A stretch of 43,990 nucleotides of DNA from an uncultured Butyrivibrio sp. (lineage in GTDB: Bacteria > Bacillota > Clostridia > Lachnospirales > Lachnospiraceae): NCBI GenBank assembly GCA_946536145.1, contig CAMNEA010000018.1, positions 1 through 43,990 of the forward strand, written 5' to 3'. Positions 7,529 through 15,242 of this stretch are shown here, one piece after another. The position numbers were made by a program, and so were the translations under genes. Position 1 is the first letter of the stretch. Every line of letters starts with the position of its first letter. The notes beneath the pieces were generated by a model. It was not told the DNA's origin, did not search any database, and saw only the letters and a program-made list of their open reading frames with translations.

Positions 7529-8923
7529 ACTTCCGACAGGCTTTCTGTAGAGACGAAGCAGGAATAGTACGCCTCTGACACATATATCTATGCACATGGC
7601 AATCCATACACCGCGAAGGCCAAGCCTGGGCGCGAGAAAAGAAGCGATAGTGATCCTTACTGCCCACATACTTATAAAATTGATAACAGAGGGCCCGAAT
7701 GTATCACCGGCACCCCTGAACACACCTGTAGCAACAATAGATGCTGCAAACATAGGCTCTGCAAAGGCCTCTATACGAAGAACTTCAACCCCCAGATCCT
7801 TAATCTGGGGGTCTTTTGTAAGCAAGCCCAAAAGCTCCGGGGCAAAAGTATACAGGAGTATACCTGTTCCTGTCATTACCAGCATGCCTAGACAGATAGA
7901 GAGCCAACCAAGTCTGTTAGCAAGCTTCCGCCTTCCGGCACCGAGACTTTGCCCGATCAGCGCCGTCGCTGCGCTTGCAATACCGTATCCTGGCATATAA
8001 CAAAGGCTCTCTGCCGTGATAGAGAATGAATTTGCAGCAAGGGAGACGTTTCCAAGAGGAGATACTATTTTAGTTGCCATTACATATCCGCATCCCATAA
8101 TACCTTGCTCGATACCAACCGGAACAGCAATTTTTACAGCTGTTCTCAGTTCGTTGAGGCTAAATGGAAGGGTATTCTCCCTGCGCAGATGCAAGAGTGG
8201 AGAGCGCAGTAAGAGGAAATATAACATAACCAGTGCTATCACTCCTTCGGACATGACTGTTCCTAAGGCAGCTCCGGCTGTGTTGAGTCCTGCCCCGGGC
8301 ATTGTGAAAGTAGATCCCATAAGAGTTATGTTTCTTGTAGGAAATATAAAAAGATAATTCAGTATAACATTCAGAAAACATCCGGTGACATTAAGAATAC
8401 TCGGAGTCTTGATATTGCCGCTGCATTGGAGCATTCCGGAAGTTACTCCGCACATGTGGATCAGCGGGAGCCCAAAAGCAAAAATGCGAAAATACATACC
8501 GGCAGCGGGCGCGATGGAAGAAGAGCCTCCGAGCCAGTAAGGCAGACCGGTACTGATAGCAATACATATAAGTGAAAGAACTGAGCTGAAAAGAAGTACA
8601 GCAATGAGGCCATGTTTCATTATTGATCTTGCAAGGTGATTCTTACCTGCACCTATACTATGAGCTATCTGAACAGTGAAACCGGTACTTACCGCATTGC
8701 AGATACCACCAATAAGCCATGTGGTTGAAGAAATAAGACCTATGGCTGCTGACGGATCTGCGCCAAGTCGCCCAACCATCGACTGGTCAACATATTCCAT
8801 GATAACTGTTGTTATCTGGGAAAGTATGGCGGGGATACTGAGCATGACTATAGTATTTATCTGCTCGCGAAGGGTTATTTTGCTGTTATTTCTTATCTGT
8901 TCAAAGTAATCTTTTTTCATCAC
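7514..8923 (-). CDS. MATE family exporter
   Basis: A 469-residue membrane protein with about 12 hydrophobic segments and MATE-type repeats (TVIMEYVDQSMVGRLGADPS near the N-terminus; FSITAESLCYMPGYGIASAA in the second half). It would export drugs or metabolic toxins by ion antiport. It is tail-to-tail with the WYL regulator, overlapping by 15 bp, which makes antisense interplay between the two transcripts possible. It is divergent from the receiver gene at 9003 across a short ~80-bp gap. Confidence 0.93.
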   Translation of the reverse strand: MMKKDYFEQIRNNSKITLREQINTIVMLSIPAILSQITTVIMEYVDQSMVGRLGADPSAAIGLISSTTWLIGGICNAVSTGFTVQIAHSIGAGKNHLARSIMKHGLIAVLLFSSVLSLICIAISTGLPYWLGGSSSIAPAAGMYFRIFAFGLPLIHMCGVTSGMLQCSGNIKTPSILNVTGCFLNVILNYLFIFPTRNITLMGSTFTMPGAGLNTAGAALGTVMSEGVIALVMLYFLLLRSPLLHLRRENTLPFSLNELRTAVKIAVPVGIEQGIMGCGYVMATKIVSPLGNVSLAANSFSITAESLCYMPGYGIASAATALIGQSLGAGRRKLANRLGWLSICLGMLVMTGTGILLYTFAPELLGLLTKDPQIKDLGVEVLRIEAFAEPMFAASIVATGVFRGAGDTFGPSVINFISMWAVRITIASFLAPRLGLRGVWIAMCIDICVRGVLFLLRLYRKPVGSSRLI

Positions 8924-9002
8924 GTTACTAAAATATCATCTACACAAGCTTGTTGCAAGAAAGATGAATAAGTTCTAATATAGGATAAGGAGGTAGAAAC
9001 AT

Positions 9003-9356
9003 ATGAAGAGAGTGCTTATAGTAGATGATTCTAGGGTCTCACGAAGAATGCTCAGGAATATGTTTGAGGTTGAAGGCTTTGAAGTTATCGGAGAGGCAAT
9101 CAACGGAAAAGAAGGATATGAACAATATGTCAAACTATCTCCGGATGTTGTGGCAATGGATATAACGATGCCTGAGATGAACGGGTTAGATGCACTAAGA
9201 TTGATCAAAAAGTATGATCCACAAGCTAAAATAGTTATAATATCAGCCGCCGGACAGAAGGATAAGGTAGAGGAAGCAACACTTGCGGGGGCTGATGCGT
9301 TCATAACCAAACCCTATGACAACAAAGATATAATTGATGCGATAAATCGTTGCTAA
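9003..9356 (+). CDS. Stand-alone CheY-like receiver
   Basis: A 117-residue CheY-like protein: acidic pair D8/D9, phospho-acceptor D53 (AMDITMPEMNG), S81 and K103 (ITKPYD). AAGGAGG ribosome site at ~8987. It has no DNA-binding domain. The hairpin terminator at 9372-9410 ends its transcript, so it is a single-gene unit upstream of clpS. It is clearly similar to but not a recent duplicate of the receiver at 3279. Confidence 0.93.
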   Translation: MKRVLIVDDSRVSRRMLRNMFEVEGFEVIGEAINGKEGYEQYVKLSPDVVAMDITMPEMNGLDALRLIKKYDPQAKIVIISAAGQKDKVEEATLAGADAFITKPYDNKDIIDAINRC

Positions 9357-9371
9357 GATGACAGAACTAGC

Positions 9372-9410
9372 ATGACAAGCCTGGGTTGACCAAAGCTTGT
9401 CATTTTGTTT
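9372..9410 (+). terminator. Rho-independent terminator
   Basis: Stem ATGACAAGC (9372-9380) with GCTTGTCAT, then TTTGTTT. It separates the receiver gene from the clpS operon. Confidence 0.8.
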
Positions 9411-9436
9411 ATTTATCAGATTAGTCAGGAGTATAT

Positions 9437-9736
9437 ATGTCAACAAAAGAAGCGATAAAGGAACGAACAAAAGACCATATCAAAGAGCCAAGGCAATATA
9501 ATGTCATAATGTATAATGATGATTTTACTACCATGGAATTTGTGGTGGATATTCTGATGGATGTATTTCATAAAGACGAAGTCACAGCCCAGTCTATTAT
9601 GATGAATGTTCATAAAAAGGGGCAGGCGGTTGTTGGCAAGTATCCTTATGATATAGCGTCTACAAAGGTTGGAGAAGCTCTTAAAAGAGCCAAGTCTGCC
9701 GGATTTCCATTCAGAATGAGCATAGAGGAGGCATAG
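9437..9736 (+). CDS. clpS: ClpS, N-degron adaptor
   Basis: A 99-residue ClpS. The N-degron pocket signature YNDDFTTMEFVV is intact: N27, D28, D29, the gatekeeper methionine M33 and H59 (NVHKKG) align with the Escherichia coli residues. ClpS delivers proteins bearing N-terminal Leu, Phe, Tyr or Trp to ClpA. The residue match argues it really binds N-degrons rather than being a relaxed paralog. It starts the operon; clpA begins 1 bp after its stop. Confidence 0.96.
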   Translation: MSTKEAIKERTKDHIKEPRQYNVIMYNDDFTTMEFVVDILMDVFHKDEVTAQSIMMNVHKKGQAVVGKYPYDIASTKVGEALKRAKSAGFPFRMSIEEA

Positions 9737-9737
9737 T

Positions 9738-11969
9738 ATGGATCTTTACTCTGATGCAATGCTTGCGTTACAGAAGTCAATAAAATATGCTCACGAGCAT
9801 AACTACGAGTATATTACTCCGGAGCTTATCCTTCTCATGATTCTTGATGATGAAGACTTTTCACAGGCATATGAAGAGTGCGGCGGAGATTTAAGGGCGC
9901 TGTCTGCAAATCTTACGTCATACCTTGAGGAATATGTAGAGAAAACACAGATCAGGGAGCCGGTTTTTTCAGCGGGCGTAAATGAAATGCTTGCATTTGC
10001 CGGGCAAAGTGCGTATTCAAGCGGGTGCCCTGACATACATATACGTCATCTGATACATGCGTTATGGAATCTGAATGACAGTTACGCGGTGTATTTTATG
10101 GAGCAGCAAGGAATCGCTGAGTCGGAGCTGCTTCAGGAACTTTTTTACATAGAGGATGAAAAACCTGAAGGAGGAAGTGCGTCTTCGAAGCAGAATAAGA
10201 GTCTCGATGATCCTGCAAATATTAAGATATTTGCTCCATGCCTTAACGATACGCTCAAAGATATCAATCCGCTTATTGGAAGGGAGGCTGAGCTCGACCG
10301 CACTATTCAGATCCTTTGCAGAAAAGAAAAAAATAACCCCCTTCACATAGGAGAGCCCGGGGTAGGGAAGACAGCGATCACTTATGGACTTGTAGAGCTT
10401 TTAAAAAAGGGTGAGGTTCCGGATGCGATAAAGGGAGCGAAGATATATGCGCTTGACCTTGGGGGAATGCTTGCAGGAACGCAGTACAGAGGAGATTTTG
10501 AGAAGCGCTTCAAAAGAGTTCTTTCGGAAATAGGGAAGGAAGAGAAACCAATTATTTATATTGATGAGATACACAATCTTTCAGGAGCCGGTGCGGTTGG
10601 TGAGGGCTCTTTTGATGCGTCAAATATGCTAAAACCGTATCTTTCAGATGGGCATATAAGATTTATCGGAGCTACAACATTTGAAGAGTATAAGAAGTAT
10701 TTTGAGAAGAACAAAAGTCTGGTGAGACGTTTCCAGAATGTTGAGATAAATGAACCATCAGAAGAAGAGAGTATAGCGATACTGAACGGGCTTAAAAGAA
10801 AATATGAAGAATATCACGGTGTCAGGTATTCAAAGGGCGTCATTGAATATGTAGTAAAGATGAGCTCAAAATATATAAATGAGAGATTCCTGCCTGACAA
10901 GGCAATAGATATTCTGGATGAAGCGGGCGCTTACAGAAAACTGCATCCGGTGTTGTCAGGAAGTCAGATCGTAGACAGAAACGTAATCAATGAGATCCTG
11001 ACGGGAATCTGCAGGATTCCGATAGAGACTGTTGAGACAGATGATACTGAGGGACTTTCAACACTTAAAGAGCGACTGTTGGCACAGATTTTCGGACAGG
11101 ATGAAGCGGTTTCTCAGGTTGTCAATGCCGTAAAGTTCTCCAAAGCGGGATTGTCCGAGGAGAATAAGCCTCTGGCAAGTCTTTTGTTTGTCGGTCCGAC
11201 AGGAGTTGGAAAAACTGAAATCGCCAAGACGCTTGCAAAAGAGCTTGGAGTAAAGCTTATCCGTTTTGATATGAGTGAGTATGGTGAAAAACACTCTGTG
11301 GCCAAGCTGATTGGCTCGCCTGCCGGATATGTAGGTTATGAGGAAGGGGGTATCCTGACAGAGGCTGTTAGAAGGAACCCGTCATCGGTGCTTCTTCTGG
11401 ATGAGATAGAGAAGGCTCATGCCGACATATATAACGTTCTTTTGCAGGTTATGGATTATGCAACACTGACTGATAACCAGGGGAGAAAGGCCGATTTTAG
11501 AAATGTGGTAGTGATCATGACATCAAATGCAGGGGCCAATCGTCTTGGGAAGAGTGGAATAGGGTTTTACAGCGAGAGCCAGGATAACTCCACGCTATTG
11601 GATGCAGTAAAGCATACATTCCAGCCGGAATTCAGAAACCGGCTGAGCAAAATTGTTGTTTTTAACAGTATGGATGAGAAAATGGCAGAAAAAGTAGTTG
11701 CAAAGAAACTGGGAGAACTTAAACAACAACTGTTATTGAAGAAAATCTCTTTTGCCGCAGACAAGAAAGCAAAAGCCCTGGTTCAAAGGCGGGGTATCAG
11801 CCAGGAATTCGGAGCAAGAGAAGTAGACAGAGTTATTAGAAACGATATAAAGACACTTTTTGTGGATGAGATTCTTTTTGGCAAGCTAAGAGATGGTGGA
11901 AAGATATCGCTGTCTGCAAAGGATGGAGAATTCAGTGTTTCTGTAACGCCCAAAAAAAAGGGAGAATAA
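9738..11969 (+). CDS. clpA: ClpA, AAA+ unfoldase of ClpAP
   Basis: A 743-residue double-AAA+ protein. The N-domain occupies ~1-140. AAA1 has Walker A GEPGVGKT (205-212) and Walker B IIYIDE (272-277); AAA2 has GPTGVGKT (486-493) and VLLLDE (551-556). There is no ClpB/ClpC-type middle coiled coil, which supports ClpA. The ClpP-docking loop is IGF at 608-610 (GKSGIGFYS), so it should pair with ClpP, whose gene is not in the window. Ribosome site GAGGAGG at 9725-9731 overlaps the end of clpS; aat starts at the very next base after the stop. Role: unfolds ClpS-delivered and other substrates. Confidence 0.96.
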   Translation: MDLYSDAMLALQKSIKYAHEHNYEYITPELILLMILDDEDFSQAYEECGGDLRALSANLTSYLEEYVEKTQIREPVFSAGVNEMLAFAGQSAYSSGCPDIHIRHLIHALWNLNDSYAVYFMEQQGIAESELLQELFYIEDEKPEGGSASSKQNKSLDDPANIKIFAPCLNDTLKDINPLIGREAELDRTIQILCRKEKNNPLHIGEPGVGKTAITYGLVELLKKGEVPDAIKGAKIYALDLGGMLAGTQYRGDFEKRFKRVLSEIGKEEKPIIYIDEIHNLSGAGAVGEGSFDASNMLKPYLSDGHIRFIGATTFEEYKKYFEKNKSLVRRFQNVEINEPSEEESIAILNGLKRKYEEYHGVRYSKGVIEYVVKMSSKYINERFLPDKAIDILDEAGAYRKLHPVLSGSQIVDRNVINEILTGICRIPIETVETDDTEGLSTLKERLLAQIFGQDEAVSQVVNAVKFSKAGLSEENKPLASLLFVGPTGVGKTEIAKTLAKELGVKLIRFDMSEYGEKHSVAKLIGSPAGYVGYEEGGILTEAVRRNPSSVLLLDEIEKAHADIYNVLLQVMDYATLTDNQGRKADFRNVVVIMTSNAGANRLGKSGIGFYSESQDNSTLLDAVKHTFQPEFRNRLSKIVVFNSMDEKMAEKVVAKKLGELKQQLLLKKISFAADKKAKALVQRRGISQEFGAREVDRVIRNDIKTLFVDEILFGKLRDGGKISLSAKDGEFSVSVTPKKKGE

Positions 11970-12638
11970 ATGCCGGTATATAAACTGGATGAAAACGAAA
12001 TATTCTTTCCGAACCCGTGTCTGGCTGAGGAAAACGGTCTGCTTGCAGTAGGAGGAGACCTATCGGTTGACAGGCTTGTGCTGGCGTACAGAAATGGTAT
12101 CTTCCCCTGGTATAATGAAGGCGACCCTATAATGTGGTGGTGCCCGAAAGAAAGATTTATTATTCGGCCTGAGAACATACACATATCCCACTCCATGAAG
12201 AAGTTTATAAGGAAGCATGAAATAAGCGTGTTTTTCAACAGACATTTCTCTGAAACTATGCACAGATGCAGGGAAAAGAGAGAATTTGAAGTGGGGACAT
12301 GGATAACTGATGATATGGAAAGAGCCTACAAAAGGCTCTTTGACAGCGGATTTGCACTAAGTGCGGAAGCCTATTTTGATGGCCGACTTGCCGGTGGACT
12401 GTATGGCGTCTGCCTTGGGAAATGCTTTTTTGGAGAGAGCATGTTTTCAGAGATGGAGAATGGCTCCAAGGCAGCACTTATATCCCTTGCACAACTCCTT
12501 GAAGAAAATGACTTTGTGATGATAGACTGTCAGTTCCACACCGACCATCTTGAGAGCATGGGCGGTGTGACGATCAGTTATGATGAATACATGAAGTTAC
12601 TTGAAAAGGGCCTTGAGGTGACCAAAAAGGGAACCTGA
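11970..12638 (+). CDS. aat: Leucyl/phenylalanyl-tRNA-protein transferase
   Basis: A 222-residue L/F-transferase with the diagnostic segment VGGDLSVDRLVLAYRNGIFP and the WWCPKERFII and GLYGVCLGKCFFGESMFS blocks. It adds Leu or Phe from charged tRNA to proteins with N-terminal Lys or Arg, making them ClpS substrates. Its start codon directly abuts the clpA stop codon, so the operon encodes degron writer, reader and unfoldase in one unit. Length and motifs are complete. It ends base-to-base against the convergent NSS transporter. Confidence 0.96.
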   Translation: MPVYKLDENEIFFPNPCLAEENGLLAVGGDLSVDRLVLAYRNGIFPWYNEGDPIMWWCPKERFIIRPENIHISHSMKKFIRKHEISVFFNRHFSETMHRCREKREFEVGTWITDDMERAYKRLFDSGFALSAEAYFDGRLAGGLYGVCLGKCFFGESMFSEMENGSKAALISLAQLLEENDFVMIDCQFHTDHLESMGGVTISYDEYMKLLEKGLEVTKKGT

Positions 12639-14006
12639 TCACATGTGGATAATTCCCAGTACATTTGCTACTGCACTTATCAATATGATGATAACAAATA
12701 TTGGGCAGAGGAATCGAATCATAAAGGAAAAGACTCCCTTACGTTTGAAGGTATGTCCATCCTGTTCAACTTCTGCTTCGAGCGCATCCAGTCCCATATA
12801 CTTTGTTATAAGCAGACATGTTGAAAGCGCTGCAATCGGCATCATTACAGAGTTGGTCAGAAAGTCAAAGAAATCCAGAAACTGCATACCAAGGAGTTTT
12901 ACTTCTGCCAGGGGGCCGTTTCCGAGTGATGAAAGGGATCCAAGGACAACCATTATGACAGCCATGATGGTTGTTCCTTTTTTTCTGCTCCAGCTGAACT
13001 CATCCGCAAAGGTCGAAACTGCACTTTCAGTCAGGGCAATGGCACTTGTTACTGCAGCAAAGAGCACCAGAGCAAAAAACAGAATTCCGATTATCCTGCC
13101 AAAACCCATGCTCGCAAAAATCTTGGGCATGGTGATGAACATCAGTGAAGGCCCGGCTTTCAGGGCGCTCTGGTCACCGCCGCTGAAAGCGAAAACGGCG
13201 GGGATGATCATAACGCTGGCAAGTATTGCTATAGCGGTGTCGAAAAATTCAACCTGTTTGGTGGAAGCTTCAATGCTGACGTTTTTTTTGACATAGGATC
13301 CAAAGGTGATGAGTATACCCATGGCGATCGAAAGTGAATAAAACATCTGTCCCATGGCGGTCACTACGGTCATAAGTGAAAAATCGCTGATGTTAGGGAT
13401 AAAGAGATATTTTACGCCACTGAGCGCACCCGGTCGTGTAACAGAATATATACTTATGATAATCGCGAGTACGACAAGTACCGGCATCATCATCTTAGAA
13501 ACTCTCTCGATGCCGTTTCTTACGCCCATAAAAATAACGACCAGCACCATCATTGAAAAGATTATGAACCAAAACTCTGACGCTGCTCCATTTGTGATAA
13601 ACGATGTAAAAAATGTATCCTCTGCGATACTGTTTACATCAGATCGCAGGTACTCAAAGAGGTATTTACATACCCATCCGCCGATAACAGAGTAATAGGG
13701 AACAATAAGAATCGGAATGACAGCGTTTATCCATCCGCCCACAGTCATGAACTTATTGCCGCTGAGGGCACTAAATGCACCGACGGGGCTCTTTTTTGTG
13801 CTTCGTCCGATAGAAGTTTCTGCAACTATCATCGTATATCCGAATGTGAGAGTAAGAACTATATAGACTAAGAGAAAGATTCCTCCACCATATTTTGCGC
13901 ACAGATAGGGGAATCTCCATATATTGCCAAGACCTACGGATGCTCCCGCGGCCGAGAGGACAAACCCGATCTTTCCTGAGAATGATGCCCTGTTTTCTTG
14001 TTTCAA
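12639..14006 (-). CDS. Sodium-dependent NSS-family symporter
   Basis: About 455 residues, a neurotransmitter:sodium symporter family member with 11-12 membrane segments. TM1 shows GASVGLGNIWRFPYLC, the hallmark that lines the Na+ and substrate site. Bacterial members import amino acids. An ATG at 14021 is possible, but the ribosome site GGAGG lies inside that codon stretch (14013-14020), which instead points to TTG 14006 eight bases downstream as the start. The stop directly abuts the aat stop on the other strand with no terminator between. Substrate unknown. Confidence 0.9.
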   Translation of the reverse strand: MKQENRASFSGKIGFVLSAAGASVGLGNIWRFPYLCAKYGGGIFLLVYIVLTLTFGYTMIVAETSIGRSTKKSPVGAFSALSGNKFMTVGGWINAVIPILIVPYYSVIGGWVCKYLFEYLRSDVNSIAEDTFFTSFITNGAASEFWFIIFSMMVLVVIFMGVRNGIERVSKMMMPVLVVLAIIISIYSVTRPGALSGVKYLFIPNISDFSLMTVVTAMGQMFYSLSIAMGILITFGSYVKKNVSIEASTKQVEFFDTAIAILASVMIIPAVFAFSGGDQSALKAGPSLMFITMPKIFASMGFGRIIGILFFALVLFAAVTSAIALTESAVSTFADEFSWSRKKGTTIMAVIMVVLGSLSSLGNGPLAEVKLLGMQFLDFFDFLTNSVMMPIAALSTCLLITKYMGLDALEAEVEQDGHTFKRKGVFSFMIRFLCPIFVIIILISAVANVLGIIHM

Positions 14007-14049
14007 TTTTGATACCTCCATAAAAATTATACGGATAACATTGTATCAA

Positions 14050-14095
14050 AAAAAACATAAAAAAGCACCCACTGCATTTCTGCAGCAGGTGTGTC
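14050..14095 (-). terminator. Minus-strand terminator
   Basis: Imperfect stem around CACCCACTGCA / TGCAGCAGGTG, followed on the minus strand by T-rich sequence (two T6-T7 runs). It would end transcripts coming from the small ORF and LysM gene to the right and shield the NSS promoter. Confidence 0.6.
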
Positions 14096-14100
14096 AAGAG

Positions 14101-14263
14101 GTTGGGATGTTACTGTTCAGACAGAAATGCGCACTATGCTGCGCTTTTCGTGGGAAAATGATTCAGTGGTGAGCGCATTCCTTCGACGAAGTCGAACTTT
14201 AATGAATGCGCGAATACGTTACTGGAGCGAACTGTATGCGAGTGAACAGTAACGTTGGGATCA
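14101..14263. repeat. Palindromic intergenic repeat, copy A
   Basis: A compact element with outer inverted repeats GTTACTGTTCA (14109-14119) and TGAACAGTAAC (14243-14253), and an inner hairpin GCGCATTC (14173-14180) / GAATGCGC (14204-14211) that itself contains TTCGAC-GAA-GTCGAA. About 85 bp of it (14116-14200) recur at 41217-41302 with roughly 13 differences by eye. It looks like a non-coding mobile or REP/MITE-like element; no transposase is present. Confidence 0.7.
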
Positions 14264-14398
14264 TGAAAGCTCAAGACAAAGTTTTTCGTGGCTGCTTTCT
14301 TCCTTGAAATAGCTGATGACATCTTTGGCCATACTGAAAGCGAATACAATAATATTGCAAATATCAGTAAAGAATGTTTTTACGTTTTGATTATTCAT
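14261..14398 (-). CDS. Small hypothetical protein, 45 aa
   Basis: A 45-codon reading frame starting at ATG 14398 with a strong GGAGGA site 7 bp upstream. The product begins MNNQNVKTFFTDIC and has one short hydrophobic stretch (IIVFAFSMA), then a charged C-terminus. Its stop codon lies exactly at the edge of the palindromic repeat. I do not recognise it. The ribosome site is the main support for its being translated. Confidence 0.4.
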   Translation of the reverse strand: MNNQNVKTFFTDICNIIVFAFSMAKDVISYFKEESSHEKLCLELS

Positions 14399-14510
14399 TA
14401 TAAAATCCTCCATAAGAAATATTTGTTCCGTGACATCTGTGTTATGTATCTTTATACGAAGGAAAAATAATAGTGGCAAAACATTTTGAAAATATTGTTC
14501 TTTTTTCGCA

Positions 14511-14882
14511 TCAGTATGAATAATATGGCAGGATTACCTTCCTGTCAGGTGTAATTGTGTAATTATCATCAAGGTGATTGATGCTTTTGACTTCTTCCAG
14601 ATATGAGTCAACATCGTGGTAGTGAGATGGTGAAAAATAGCCATCTGAAATACCAAGAAGAGTATCTCCGGGCATAACATCAACGGCGGCATAGCACTTC
14701 TGCTCGACCTTTTCGTCGTGAGCCTCCAATTTTACTGTAAATACCAGAAACAGGATCAGCATTATTATACCTGTTATAAAAAAAGCGAGTGCTACCCTTT
14801 GGCGTCTGACAATCCTGTTCCTCCTCTTTTTATTCATCGCTATTTTAACTTCTCTGGTAGTCATATATGCTGTTTCCATCAT
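14511..14882 (-). CDS. Single-pass membrane protein with LysM-like domain
   Basis: A 123-residue protein: basic N-terminus, one transmembrane helix (~30-50) and an extracellular LysM-like region (~65-120; VMPGDTLLGISDGYF ... YTITPDRKVILPYY). The layout resembles YneA-type cell-division suppressors, but in bacilli yneA sits beside lexA, which is not seen here. GGAGG lies before the ATG. It probably binds peptidoglycan at the cell surface; a role in division is only a guess. Confidence 0.65.
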   Translation of the reverse strand: MMETAYMTTREVKIAMNKKRRNRIVRRQRVALAFFITGIIMLILFLVFTVKLEAHDEKVEQKCYAAVDVMPGDTLLGISDGYFSPSHYHDVDSYLEEVKSINHLDDNYTITPDRKVILPYYSY

Positions 14883-15025
14883 TTCTATCGCCTCCTGTTT
14901 TTGATCGGTCCGTTTGTGATGATATGATTATCTGAGATTATGTGGGTGAAAAAACGGACTTAATTGTTTGGGCGCTGATTGCTAACCTTACATATACAAT
15001 TTGCCTATGTATAATTAAAGAAGGA

Positions 15026-15034
15026 TGCTATAAT
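15026..15034 (+). promoter_or_regulatory. Candidate extended -10 promoter
   Basis: TGCTATAAT matches the extended -10 consensus TGnTATAAT. A second TATAAT at 15010-15015 lies 16 bp after TTACAT (14988-14993). Either would transcribe the phosphatase remnant and the ABC exporter that follows. The rest of 14883-15044 shows no gene. Confidence 0.5.
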
Positions 15035-15044
15035 ACTTTTTAAA

Positions 15045-15240
15045 GATTGTATCCAAAGTGTTTGTTTTTCCGGAAGGGATGAATTTGAGCTTTATTCTAT
15101 GATGAAACCTGCAAAGAAAGTCGGAGGAGATTTTTACAATTTTTCTTTATCGGGCCAATAAGATTACGCTTGATATTGTGATGGATCCGTTCGACGATAT
15201 TACAATGGCGGGATCAGAATTGAAGAAATACAGAGAGTGA
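15045..15240 (+). pseudogene. Remnant of SpoIIE/PP2C-type phosphatase
   Basis: The frame from 15051 reads IQSV...RDEFELYSMMKPAKKVGGDF, which matches the start of the SpoIIE phosphatase domain (usual form: RDEFELYA, PAKEVGGDFYDFF). It stops at 15160. A shifted frame just after it reads LDIVMDPFDDITMAG and ends at the TGA at 15238, matching the FDDITML end of the same domain. The ~150 residues expected between are absent. So this is a deleted gene with its two ends joined, out of frame. Such phosphatases dephosphorylate STAS proteins; the intact STAS/HATPase pair is at 5.2 kb. Confidence 0.75.
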
Positions 15241-15242
15241 CT

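Noticed and set aside
12643..13296. 217-codon plus-strand frame opposite the NSS symporter
   Set aside because: It is the complement of a clearly recognisable transporter gene, with no ribosome site or family match.
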